This document shows positions 1 through 12,700 of a stretch of 64,000 nucleotides of DNA, piece after piece. The notes under the pieces are model-generated. The model saw only the letters and a list, made by a program, of their open reading frames with translations, was not told where the DNA came from and did not search any database. The position numbers and the translations under genes were made by a program. Location: contig CM026423.1 of NCBI GenBank assembly GCA_014871385.1, forward strand, positions 12,658,858 through 12,722,857, given 5' to 3'. Within the stretch, counting starts at the first letter, position 1. Each line of letters starts with the position of its first letter. This stretch comes from Ceratodon purpureus (Eukaryota; Streptophyta; Bryopsida; Pseudoditrichales; Ditrichaceae).

Positions 1-3000
1 GGAAGTTGAAAGCCCGCTGCTTCGAGGGCAAGAATCTCAGTAAGTTTTAGGTTAGTACCTAGTTTCACTGGCCACACCTCTGGAATGGAGGGGAATTCCT
101 GGTCCTTTGAGTAGTGTGCTACCCACTTGCGCTTAGAGCCTTTCACGCAACGCTCGATATCGTCGGAGCAGAAGAAGAACTCAGTCTTCTCCACTAGGTT
201 CCTGCGATAGTTAGTCCAGAGCCCAGTGTAGGTCGGTGCAGCTGTGCAATGGGGCCCCCTGACGATTCTCTCAGTGCACTTCTTCTTCGTTTCAGCTCTT
301 TGGGCCCAGCAGCACTTCGAAGAAAGTTTGTGAAGTCTAGAAATGTGCCACTCCTTCACGTCCACCTTGGTTTCTTCAACCGCGTTGACATGGCGAATGC
401 CGCCCTTGTTCACAGGTGAAGGTAAAGGGGAATCAACTTCCTGGGCAGGAGGTTGGGTACATTGTACCTGGGTGTTGTGTTCGGAGTCGTCTTCCACAAT
501 GACGGGCATCTGCATAGGGCGAGCCCTGACGGCACGTCTTGGGCCTCTTGGGCGTGAGAAGTTGGTCTTATCCGGGCGATGAGACTCTTCGTCAGCTCCG
601 ATAAGGACGTCGGCTTTTCGCTTCTGTGAACCGAAGACTTCCGCTCCTGGCATGATAGGCTGACGGGTGCAGAACTCATCCGCGCCTGGCATATCGAGCA
701 TGGGCTTGTCGAGTAGTGTAGGATTTCCCCATTTCTTCGCGTTGCGTTCCGCCATCCGAAGCCTGAGTTCCTTCTTGGATGGTCCTGTTCCGCCGACGTC
801 ACCTTTGAGGAACTGGTAGTAGTTGACAACCTGTAGAAATGCCCGAACGAAATCGTCCACGGTAGCAACGTAGAGGTCGTTCCCATTGTTTCCTGAAGCT
901 TGGAGCCACTTGTTGTGAACTGTTTCGGCGAGGTTACAGGTGGGCATCTGTGTGAGTTCTTCTTTCGTGAATTTCTGCAGATTTGACAGTAGGTGACGTT
1001 AGATTCAAGGATTAGAGTTCTGTAGGTTAGGGCTAGGAAAACAGTATCAAAAACATCAAAACAGAGTGCAGAGATCATACCTCGGTCATGAATCCCCCCC
1101 ACTGGCGGAAGCGGTGGTGCCAGAATGACAGCCACTGATCGAGTTTGATGAGCCCGCTCTCGCCAACGACCCCGGTGGATGCCCACCATGCTCGCAACGC
1201 GTGGTACAGAGTTTCCGCCTCTGCCATGCTGGTCGCATTCTTGTACTGAGTGCACATCTTCTTGTGCTGTTCCCAGAGTTCTTCGGGGAAGTGCTTCTGC
1301 GTATACGCCACCATATTCTGAGTCCAGTGGAACAAGCACGACCTCTCCCGGTCCTCCATTGGGTCTTCCTTGTTGCCATTGCCGTAAAGGATTCGCACTG
1401 CATTCCAATTCGCCTGTGCGTTATCCGCCATGAACCCCTTGAAGTTCGGCGCTGCAACGCCATTGATCTCCATGACCAGGTTCAGGTTTTTCCAGAAGAC
1501 GAGCTGGGCCTCCGTGTCTTCGGACTGCATGTCGCAAGTGGCGATTGTCATCACGCGGCAGTAGGTGGCGTCGTACACATGGCACGCCATGGTCGACCAA
1601 TCTTTGACGCGTTTTACATGGTCGAACATGATCCATGCGTTCTCCAAATCGCCACCAGCTTGCATACGGCTGACCAAGTCGACGCCACTGCCCGGCCCGA
1701 CCTCCGACATCTTGAAGACAAAGACTTTGTCACGCATGGATCCCTGACCAGGAAACCTATTCTCCTGGACATACGCCCAGAGACTGTTACCACGGAGCTT
1801 GGTGATACCGTCCATGATTCCGTACCTTACGAATTTTTTGAAGGTGGCGACTTTGTTGCGGATGTTGGGCGACGCCATGTCTTTGCATCGATCCAGAACA
1901 GGAACCAGCTCCTCCATCGTCAGTTTCCTCGGTGGTGCATCCTCGGGCTGTAGAAGGTAGCTCCCGATGAGGAGTTTGCTCGCCTCCAGGACAACGGCGC
2001 TCTTTGTTGCTTTGTTGTTCATCTCTACCTGCTCTTCTATTAAGCTACTAATCTCTGCTTTAGAGTCTCTGTAGTCTCCTACTTTCACTGGATGATCATG
2101 TGTTCCTATGTGAATACAAGCTCTAGTCTGATTCGGTTTGCCCACAACATAATAAATCTTAGCCTCGCATGTAGCTACACATGATGGAGGTTCTTTACAT
2201 ACCTTGCACACTAGCGTGGAGTCAGACGGAGGAGGCTGGTCCATGACAAAAGCTTGCAGGGTACAGCCTTCAAACTCAGTCTCGTTTACCTCGAAGATCT
2301 TGGGAACACGCTTCAGGAAGTCACACTCCTTGTTGCTGCAGCGGAGCCATCCGACGCAGGTGGAACTTCGAAAAGAGAGTCCGAAGTCGTTTTTGATGTT
2401 TGTTGTGATGGTCTTGGTCCACAAGTGTCCGTCGTATCGTTTGTCCATTCCCTGCATTGACTTGGCGGCGAGCTTAGAGGATCCTGCAGCAGCTGGGGGC
2501 AACTCAAAAAGAACCGGACCATCAAACTTCGCAGGCAAGTACTCTACTCTCTCGTGTCTAATAGTGGAATAGTCTATCTTCTTCAAAATGTTTTTGGACC
2601 CACGCGTCTTAGCAATCTCTTTAAGGAGCGGAACAATGCTAACTGTGACCTGGGACAATGGAGGAGACACATTGGAAGGAGGAGCATCTGCGTGGACCTT
2701 AGGCACCAACTTGACGGGACTGACTTCGTCATCAGAAGAGAGAGATATGACGGTTGGAGGAGGTTTCTCTACATCTGAAGTCTCCGTTCCAGGCTCGACT
2801 TTGACCTTGACATCACGAGGTAAGGGAGTCTGAATTGTGCAAGTAGAAGAGCGACGGGGGGTGAGGATCTCAGTGGATGCAGCCATAAGAGAATCAGTAA
2901 GACCATAGACTCTATAGGATCCAGGGAGGAGTCTCCACTGCAACATGTTGTTCTCATCTCTCACTGAAGGTTGCCCGAGGGTGTGGGTAACCTCGGCAGT

Positions 3001-3237
3001 AACGTCATCAAAGATCTCCTCCTCTATACTGATGGAGTCCTCACGGAAATGGAATCTGAGACTCAAGCGAAGAGAGGAAATTGTAGCTAGACCATCGTCA
3101 TCTACGCGAAATCTAAGAGGGATGCCCATGCCTTGGGCGTACAGACAGACCATCCCCATGATCGCAGGCAAATCACAAGTACTAGTGGAAGAAGGGAGAA
3201 GAGTGAATGTACTAGTGTAGCAGTATCGCGAGAGCAA
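1..3237 (-). CDS. MULE-like transposase-type protein (C-terminus beyond left edge)
   Basis: Two exons read on the minus strand: 3237-1081 (719 codons, donor GAG|GTATGA) and 974-1 (acceptor CTGCAG), joined in phase 0 and open to the window edge. The N-terminal third is low-complexity and acidic. It holds a sumoylation-type VKVE and a SIM-like VISLSSDDE. Then comes a WRKY/GCM1- or FLYWCH-like zinc cluster (cysteines near CVGWLRCSNKEC and CKVCKEPPSC, ending THDHP). A DDE core follows, with first Asp in YDATYC (about residue 556) and second in MADNAQAN (about 605). Exon 2 begins with CNLAETVHNKW, typical of MULE cores. The family catalyses DNA cut-and-paste in the nucleus. The start ATG at 3237 is the first in frame; an internal MGM is an alternative. 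It faces the plus-strand gene starting at 3800. No terminal inverted repeat was found, so autonomy is unknown. Confidence 0.72.
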
Positions 3238-3799
3238 AGTGAGAGGAATGATGCATCGCTGTTGATCATTTTATTCAGGTTGGAATGTCCATGCGGAGGT
3301 TTAGGTAATGATTCATTCTGTTAAGTAACGAATGTATGATTTCAGAGAGACGGCGCGAACTAATTAGAATGCCAGTTCCTGCTTGTCTAAGAATATCAGG
3401 GCAGATTTTTATAACTCTACTTTAATAGTTTGAATCGTGGAGCAGATTCTATTTGTTATTATGTATTAAAAGATTAGGGTGAGCCGTCTTTTGAATTCTA
3501 CATTTAAAGCAATAAATATAAACAGGAGCATGCATGAAAGTGCTTGATTCAAATCTTATTAATTTATAGTGTGCTTGGATTTATTATTTATTCTTAAACG
3601 CTGAACTTTTCTAATTTTACTTCACAATGGAATTGTTATTCATACTCTTAAAATAAAGTAGGTACAGTATATGACACTAGTGAAGATGCTATATTTACTG
3701 AGGGTTGTATCAAAATAGTTGCAGCTGAAACGTATTTAAGCTGGTAGGAAGTTGTGCAGAGAGTCTTTTTGTGAGAGAGTTATTTTTGAGGTTAGACAC
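3238..3799. promoter_or_regulatory. AT-rich divergent intergenic region
   Basis: About 560 bp lie between the start codons of two divergently read genes: the MULE-like gene on the minus strand and the ParB/methyltransferase gene on the plus strand. It is AT-rich and has no coding-like ORF. It is the only possible location for both promoters unless 5' UTR introns extend them. No specific TATA or operator element is claimed. Confidence 0.4.
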
Positions 3800-6700
3800 A
3801 TGAAGCAGAGTGGAGGGCCGTCTCCCTCCACTTATGTCACTCCTAGACCTAGAAGAAAACCAGGTCGTACTGATTTTACGGATAGAAGAGCGAGGAAGAG
3901 GAGAGAGTCACGTAAGAAGGTAGTATTTAAGACTGACCATTTGAGTGCACCTGTGAAAAGGAGAGGAGCTGGTCTGCCTGTAGCTTTGAAGTTCTGTAGC
4001 ATTCGTAAACTCATCCTAGACAGTATAGTTGAGGTGAAGGAAGAGATCTTGGAAGACAGTGGAGCTGCAACTCAGGAGCACGATATACCATATAGTGAGG
4101 TACAACTTGAGGAGCAGATGGAAGACCTTGAATTTAATTGTAGTCAAAGAGTAGAATCTCCGCAGTCGTCTTTTGGGAAGAAGGATTCACGCTCAAGGGA
4201 TATGCATTCAAAATCAGACGAAGATTGTCTCTCTGAACTGGTAAGTGTACGTCACTGTCTTAGCAAATTTTATTTTATGGTTGGGCAACAACTCCATGTT
4301 ATGTTAAGCCAGTTATTTTAGAAAAAATCTGAACTATATTAAACAGTGATATAAGTTCAACACTTGAACCAGCTAATGAACGTAGATGGATATTATAGTG
4401 TACAATAGTGTACGTTGACTGAAAGTAGTTAAGTGCTTCTAAATGTCTGTACGACACCCATGTCATATCCAGTGAAGAGCATGTACAGAAATATGGTGTA
4501 ATGTAATCGATAAGGGAGAGCGAAATAAAGGCACAAAATATTTATATGAAGCCTGTCCTGGGTGTGGGCCGTGACCACCTACTTGGCAGTCGAGAGATGC
4601 CCGTAATTATGATGGAATGTTTAACTAAATCTATAGCTTTGAGAGTAAAAGTCAAAGGAGCTCGCTAAATTAACTTCGGCCCGGCCTGGCCTGGATAGAT
4701 CTGATGCGACTTGCAATAGAATGCTTGGCCACTGTCGACCTGATTCTTTTTGTACTCAGAGGTTTCGAGTAGAGGGAGAGGAGGGTGAGGAATTGCGGGT
4801 TTGTGCAAGGAAGGTTCGGGCAGCGATTATGGAGGCAGCGAGCGACTCAGCTGGCGAAGCGAGGCGAGACAACGAGCGGGAGCAAGATCTTGGTGTTGCA
4901 GAAGGAGCAGGGGGATTCGATGGGTTTGAAGAACCCACCGACCGCGAGGAATCTGGAGGAGGTGGGCAGGATGTGGGAGAGGAGATTGAGGTCGGTCGTA
5001 GAGACCAGGATGGAGATACTGACGACGACGACGAGGTACTTGAAATGGTTGGTGGTTGGGAGATGCGGGGTGTTTGTGTGTGGGGTTTATTGCAGATTGC
5101 GTGTGGGTTTTTTGGGTTTGTCAAGTATGTAATGTTGTGGGTTCTTCTTGAGTATCGGATGCTTTGCTGGTTTCGGAATGTTGGAATCGTAGTCTTTGCG
5201 GACTTGCGTGTGGTTTGTGGATAGAGGGTCTTTGAGGATTGGCAGTGCCGAAGCTCAGTCAAGGGGACCTGCTTGCTATGAGGGTGTGATCTCCGAAGCT
5301 AGCACTTCCCCCCAGCAGCTGTCCTCGGTAGCTTGCGAGCAGAGGTGGCATTAAAGTAGTGTGGGTTGCGAGTGTTTATGGTTTGTATGATTTATGGTTG
5401 GTCATGGGTTTCATGTTGTTGGGTGCTTATGTTTTGTTTGCGGTTTGAGGTTGTTGGGTGCTTATGTCTTGGAACGAGTGGGTTATTCGGTTTCAGATGC
5501 GGAGGCTCACCCCGAGGGGTGGGCCGAGGATGCTCAAGAGTTTTGAATTTATTTTTGAAAATATGGACCTTGCACCCTACTGTCGTTGCCGACAGTAGGG
5601 GAGCGGGTCACTTATTGTTATTTGATTTCGTGATGCTTGCTCGCATGCTGCTGCCTTGGGCTGCTCGGCTTGGGGCTTAATGTTTTTTATTTCTTTTTTT
5701 TTTTAATTTTCTTATTTTTTATTGCATTTCAATCATAAAAGTCTTGAATTTATTTTTGAAAATATGGACCTTGCACCCTACTGTCGTTGCCGACAGTAGG
5801 GGAGCGGGTCAGTTATTGTTATTTGATTTCGTGATGTTTGCTCGCATGCTGCTGCCTGAGGCTGCTCGGCTTGGGGCTTAATGTTTTTTATTTCTTTTTT
5901 ATTTTTATTTTTTTATTTTTTATTGCATTTCAATCATAAAAGTCTTGAATTTATTTTTGAAAAGATGGACCTTGCACCCTACTGTCGTTGCCGACAGTAG
6001 GGGAGCGGGTCACTTATTGTTATTTGATTTCGTGATGTTTGCTCGCATGCTGCTGCCTTGGGCTGCTCGGCTTGGGGCTTAATGTTTTTTATTTTTATTT
6101 TATTTTAATTTTCTTATTTTTTATTGCATTTCAATCATAAAAGTCTTGAATTTATTTTTGAAAATATGGACCTTGCACCCTACTGTCGTTGCCGACAGTA
6201 GGGGAGCGGGTCAGTTATTGTTATTTGATTTCGTGATGCTTGCTCGCATGCTGCTGCCTTGGGCTGCTCGGCTTGGGGCTTAATGTTTTTTATTTCTTTT
6301 TTATTTTAATTTTCTTATTTTTTATTGCATTTCAATCATAAAAGTCTTGAATTTATTTTTGAAAATATGGACCTTGCACCCTACTGTCGTTGCCGACAGT
6401 AGGGGAGCGGGTCACTTATTGTTATTTGATATCGTGATGTTTGCTCGCATGCTGCTGCCTTGGGCTGCTCGGCTTGGGGCTTAATGTTTTTTATTTTTTT
6501 TTTATTTTAATTTTCTTATTTTTTATTGCATTTCAATCATAAAAGTCTTGAATTTATTTTTGAAAATATGGACCTTGCACCCTACTGTCGTTGCCGACAG
6601 TAGGGGAGCGGGTCAGTTATTGTTATTTGATTTCGTGATGTTTGCTCGCATGCTGCTGCCTTGGGCTGCTCGGCTTGGGGCTTAATGTTTTTTATTTTTT

Positions 6701-9700
6701 TTTTATTTTAATTTTCTTATTTTTTATTGCATTTCAATGATAAAAGTTTTGAATTTATTTTTGAAAATATGGACCTTGCACCCTACTGTCGTTGCCGACA
6801 GTAGGGGAGCGGGTCACTTATTGTTATTTGATTTCGTGATGTTTGCTCGCATGCTGCTGCCTTGGGCTGCTCGGCTTGGGGCTTAATGTTTTTTATTTGT
6901 TTTTATTTTAATTTTCTTATTTTTTATTGCATTTCAATGATAAAAGTTTTGAATTTATTTTTGAAAATATGGACCTTGCACCCTACTGTCGTTGCCGACA
7001 GTAGGGGAGCGGGTCAGTTATTGTTATTTGATTTCGTGATGTTTGCTCGCATGCTGCTGCCTTGGGCTGCTCGGCTTGGGGCTTAATGTTTTTTATTTTT
7101 ATTTTATTTTAATTTCCTTATTTTTTATTGCATTTCAATGATAAAAGTTTTGAATTTATTTTTGAAAATATGGACCTTGCACCCTACTGTCGTTGCCGAC
7201 AGTAGGGGAGCGGGTCAGTTATTGTTATTTGATTTCGTGATGTTTGCTCGCATGCTGCTGCCTTGGGCTGCTCGGCTTGGGGCTTAATGTTTTTTATTTT
7301 TATTTTATTTTAATTTCCTTATTTTTTATTGCATTTCAATGATAAAAGTTTTGAATTTATTTTTGAAAATATGGACCTTGCACCCTACTGTCGTTGCCGA
7401 CAGTAGGGGAGCGGGTCAGTTATTGTTATTTGATTTCGTGATGTTTGCTCGCATGCTGCTGCCTTGGGCTGCTCGGCTTGGGGCTTAATGTTTTTTATTT
7501 TTTTTTAATTTTAATTTTCTTATTTTTTATTGCATTTCAATGATAAAAGTTTTGAATTTATTTTTGTAAATATGGACCTTGCACCCTACTGTCGTTGCCG
7601 ACAGTAGGGGAGCGGGTCAGTTATTGTTATTTGATTTCGTGATGTTTGCTCGCATGCTGCTGCCTTGGGCTGCTCGGCTTGGGGCTTAATGTTTTTTATT
7701 TTTTTCTTATTTTAATTTTCTGAAACTTGAAGGGGTAAGATTTTTTCATAAAAAATTGAGGCCATCATTGCTAGAGCTTTCTAGCACTAGCTCCGGCCTG
7801 GGGGGATCGAACCCGATACTCTCTTCATACTGATTTGTTATTTGAATTGGTGATGTTTGCTCGCATGCTGCTGCCTTGGGCTGCTCGGCTTCGGGGCTTA
7901 ATGTTTATTATTTTTTTTTATTTAAATTTTCTGATTTTATATTGCTTTTAGATAATTAAAGTTTTGAATTTTCATTTGTTTATATGGACCTTGCACCCTA
8001 CTGTCTGTGACGACAGTAGGGGAGCGGGTCACTATTTGTTATTTGAACTGGTGATGTTTGCTCGCATGCTGCTGCCTTGGGCTGCTCGGCTTGGGGCTTA
8101 ATGTTTATTATTTGAAGAGAGTATCGGGTTCGATTCCCCCAGGCCGGAGCTAGTGCTAGAAAGCTCTAGCAATGATGGCCTCAATTTTTTATGGATATTT
8201 CTTATTTTGTGTTAAATTGATGGAGTTTCCTTGTTCTCTGGCTTGAGCTTCTGGTTATATGTTTTGTAGATTTGTCTTAAACCTTAATTTTGAATGGAGG
8301 TTTGATGGACGTTAATTCACATTTATTTGTCTTTACATTTGTCTTATTATTGATAGTAAATTTCTTTGTCTATGAACTAGGAGTCTTCTGAGGAAAATAT
8401 GGGGAGCGAACGTCAAGTTCCAACTCCAGCTGAGACCGAGGTACATTACAAATTCCTCTTACTTGTCTCTTATTTTTAATTTTTTGCTTGCACCTCTTTT
8501 AAAGGTGGAAAATAACCCTCTCTTCATTTCTTCTACTCTAGGTATATTCAGATGCTCCTGAGATGTCCGCGACCTCCCCCATTTCAGTTATCAATGTATC
8601 CGACCTCTCGGATTCATTTGATCAGCCTTATTGTACCTGTGATGTAGCCAACCCTGTAGTTGGAGATAGTGGACCTCTCGAGGTCCACTCTCCACAGTAC
8701 ATGCCTACTTCTCCCGTGTACATGCCTACCTCCCCAGTGTATGAGCCTACGTCTCCGGCCTACATGCCTACTTCCCCTCTACAGGGCTCACCGCCTATGT
8801 CTCCACCCTCTCCTTCATCGCCTATTAGAGTGAGAAGGCCAGCGCATGTGGTGTTCGCTCTACCGGCAATTCTGCCCTGCCCGGTTCAGCAAACCAGGCG
8901 GTTTTGGAGGAGGCGCCGTCACTGGAACTGTAGACAGTCTAAGGAGTACTATAGTCGAGCATCACGTAGATAGTTCCCCCAAGCGCAGATGAATTCTGAC
9001 TTGTTACAAACGAGATGACAGTATGAAGATATATTGTTACTTTCTTTTATTACTTGTCTTCTTTGCATGACCTCCTTTGATTCTGATTCCTCTTTCAATT
9101 CGCACACCTCTTGGCAGGTTACTCAAACACAAGATGTGTTGGCAAAACCATCTTGCCCGTCTGACTTGAAGACTGCTATGGAAGGGGAGTTGCAGCATCG
9201 AATACAATTCAAGCTCGACTCCAACGCCGTCATCAACAACTGCAGGATCAAACCCACGCATAAGTCGCGAATGCTGGTGCCCCTATGCAGGATGATCCCA
9301 ATGGCCAAGGTTAGACCAGTGGGTGAAATGGGGGTACAACACTTGGAGCGAGAGTTTGTTAAGGGATATAGAGATGGGGACCGCGTCATGTACATCTCCA
9401 TGTACAACACTGAAGAGCAAACGAAGAGTGTGACGGCGGAGATCATGGCCACTTGGAGCCCTTTATGGACGGCAGCGAGTGATCGTTTTGATGATGAGAT
9501 CTCTGGGGACGAGGAGTTGATGCAGTTCTCGCACAAGATGTTTTATGTCTGGGAGGGTAATCACCGCCTTTCCGCATGGCTAAGGCATATCAACGAGCAT
9601 CATGCAGACGACCCATCCTGGCACATCTCTGTGCATTGCATTGTACTTGACCCCCGTGGCCATGTGGGCAATCTCTTGCACGCCATGCACGACATCAATT

Positions 9701-12700
9701 GGTACGTTAAAAAATCTTGAGCATTTGTTATCCATTTGAAGTATTTTCCTACTATATCTTGGCAATTACTTACTGATTAGATACTCAGGTCGACTGAGAA
9801 TGACCACGTGAAGAATAATCTCCCAGCAAAACTGTTTCGAATCCGCTCATTCGGAATGATGAAGCTGGAGGACTTCAAGGACCTCCTGTACCCGGAAGAA
9901 TACGATGCTTGTTTGAAGAACAAGCCACCGAACCCATCATGGTTTCCCTTAACTACTCGAGTTTTCATCGCCTTTCTTTACCGAGTAAGTTTTACCTCCT
10001 CCCTCTCTTTGCTCGTTTTATGTCCTCTCATTCTTTGATTGCTTTATCTCATTCATTTATGATTTCCCTAAAAAATGATTATCCTTCTACAGCGGGAAAT
10101 TGCTGTAGCCTCCGATGAAGCAGCTAAGGCCTACAAGGAGAAGACACCGGCACATGAACAGACTGCATCAGCGGTTTGGGAAATCATGAGTGAAGCGTCT
10201 GAGAAAATGGTGGACTCCATCAAGAATAAGGACTTCACCAAGTACTTGGCAATTGCAAATCCCAAGAACGGTGACGACTTCTTGAACGAGGTGACACCTT
10301 CATCTAGTTTCAGATAGTATTTTGAATTGTTACAACGTTATGCAATTATAGTTTCTAATTCTTTACTCCTGGCAGATCAATCGGCATTACAGTCAGAACT
10401 CAAAACCTGAGATGTCCCTCGATAAGCTTCAGAAGATCTGTCCGGCGGCCGTTGAGCCCAAATACAAGGTTCGGTGGCTGAGGTGGTGGAACTCATCTCT
10501 GAGTTCCAGACTATCATACAGATTTCCAAAGCCCGGATTCAAGGATACTGATTTCGACCCCTGGTTGAACAGGGCTTCATTCTGGGCTGGGGTATGGTTT
10601 CGAAATATGCCTTACCAATTAGAAAGTGCATTCTTAATTCTTCTCTCATTGGTACTTATTTGAATTCTGTATCACAGTTGGAGGAAGCCGTCGTCAACGA
10701 GGTCGAGGACATATTCAAGTCGGAGAACCTCAATATCGATTGGAGGGCATTTCCTGATGTTCAACAGCCGGGCGACTTTGTCGAGAGTTCACGTATTATG
10801 TTATGGGACAAGGCCTTCCCTACATTCATTGGGAAGAACGCTGAGAAGCCCTTTGACAAGAAGTCCAACTTCGCTAAATTCCCTGGAACCGCTGAAGTTG
10901 TCAAGAGGGTTATATTCCGGTATGTCACGAAACTGTATTGCATTTGCATATTATAATTCGCTATTGCTTCTTATGCTACTAAGCTTCTAAATTTCTTCCC
11001 TTAGGTACTTCAAGCGAGAGCTTCTTCTGAAGGGGGCCATCATGGTCCACCAGCTCCCCAACTACTTCCTTTCTTGGACGCAGACAACCTCGGACCAGTG
11101 TATCTATTCTCCACAGCAGTTGAAAAGGTACAAAGCTCCTCACTTGCTCGAGGGATGCTGGTACCTTGATTGTTCTCGCGGTTTCACAATTGACTCTGAG
11201 GTGGACATCAAGACTTTACACGATGGGGGTAAGGTGGTGGTCGAAGAGACGGTGGACGGTCCTGAAGATGACAATGGCCCTGAAGACCAATCATCGGCTC
11301 CTCCACCGAAGAAAGGGAGAGGAAGGCGACTGAAATCTTTGCGATCACATTCACAAGCTTCACAGCAAACTGGTGCGGCGTCTTCCGCTCCAGAGCAGAC
11401 GGCTCCAGAACCCTCTCCGGGTAATGTGGTTACGAAGCCTTCTTCGACTTCTTCACCGGGTCCTTCCTCGATCAGTGCTTCGGAGATTACCAGAGGTCTC
11501 CTTGAGCAGAGGAAGGCCAAACTATATCCCCAAGCAACTTCTTCCGCTGGAGCTTCGATTTCCTCACAGGTTTCCGTCTTCAACTCATCTGTGGATTCCC
11601 TGTTGCGGCGAAATAGGAGACAGGAGAGAAAAGGTGGCGACCCGGATTGGATCAAGACTCAAGACTTCATTCGCAAGGTTTGTTCCTATATTTTGACATT
11701 TAATGGATTCTGCCACCTCTACTCGCTATGTAGTTACTAACTCTCCTTTCTTGTTTCCTCAAGTTTGGAGCAGGCCGTGAAAACGAAGTTCCAGACCGCT
11801 GCAAACAAGAGAACCATCTGGGAGTCGACTTGATCATTGCCGACATCCCTGAGAATCTTCCCGTCCCATCCGTTTCCGTTCCCCCCACGAGTATTCCGCC
11901 TTGGAACTCTCGCTACAAGGATTATTTGTACGACATCTTCCATTTTGCAGATGAATTCATGCAGAAAGATGGTGCCATCTGCCTCATCTACAACACTGAT
12001 CAGAAGCTGGCTAAGGATATCGAGGTAGAAGCTGCTGGTGGTGGATACGTGCTGTTCAAGGACTGGTGGGGTGTCAATGTACTCGGCCTGACTTCTCCAA
12101 CGAACCCCGAGAAATTGGTAATTGACCTAAACATACCCTTCCCTTTACTGATTGATAACCCTTTCGCTTAATTTTACTCACTAGTTTTGCTTGACTGCAG
12201 ACTATGCGGTTTTGGATTCGCGTCTACGTTCGTAGTGGCAGTACTTTCTCCTTCCAGACGAAGAAGGAAGACCTCATACATGGGCTCCTCAACATTACCG
12301 AGAGTGATGCCATTTTCAACTTCACCGATGTGGATTCGCAGCTCATGAATGGGGAGGTGCCGTGGAGAGGCGCAAGGGAGAAATCCATCGACATGATGCA
12401 GGGCGTACTTGAGGAGCTGTCAAAGCCCGGCGACATAGTTGTTGATTGGAATGCTGGGACAGGTAACTATTCATGCATATCTTTGCTGAATTATTCTTCT
12501 CGTTTTTACCACAGTTTCTCATTTCTTTGTATCTCTCCGAGTTTCAGGAGCCTCCATCAAGGCTGCCCAGGCTACTGGTCGCCACATTCTCGCTTTTGAG
12601 GAGGACGAAGCCATATTCAACGCCCTTCTGAAACCATCCGCCATGGGCCCTCCTAAACATCCAAGGCCGGCAGCAGCAGGCGAAGCGCCTCCAAAGAGAC

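Noticed and set aside
410-1408. Long minus-strand ORF of 332 codons
   Set aside because: It reads the MULE-like exons in a different frame and crosses the 1080-975 intron. The spliced frame keeps coherent protein text through both exons.
1201-1953. Long plus-strand ORF of 250 codons opposite the MULE-like exon
   Set aside because: It is the antisense shadow of a GC-rich coding exon, with no domain or start context.
5540-7720. CRISPR-like array
   Set aside because: Units are 201-bp whole-monomer tandem repeats without unique spacers, in an intron of a eukaryotic gene.
8114-8192. Functional tRNA gene
   Set aside because: Only a B-box-like T arm is present. No acceptor stem, D arm or A box can be folded around it.
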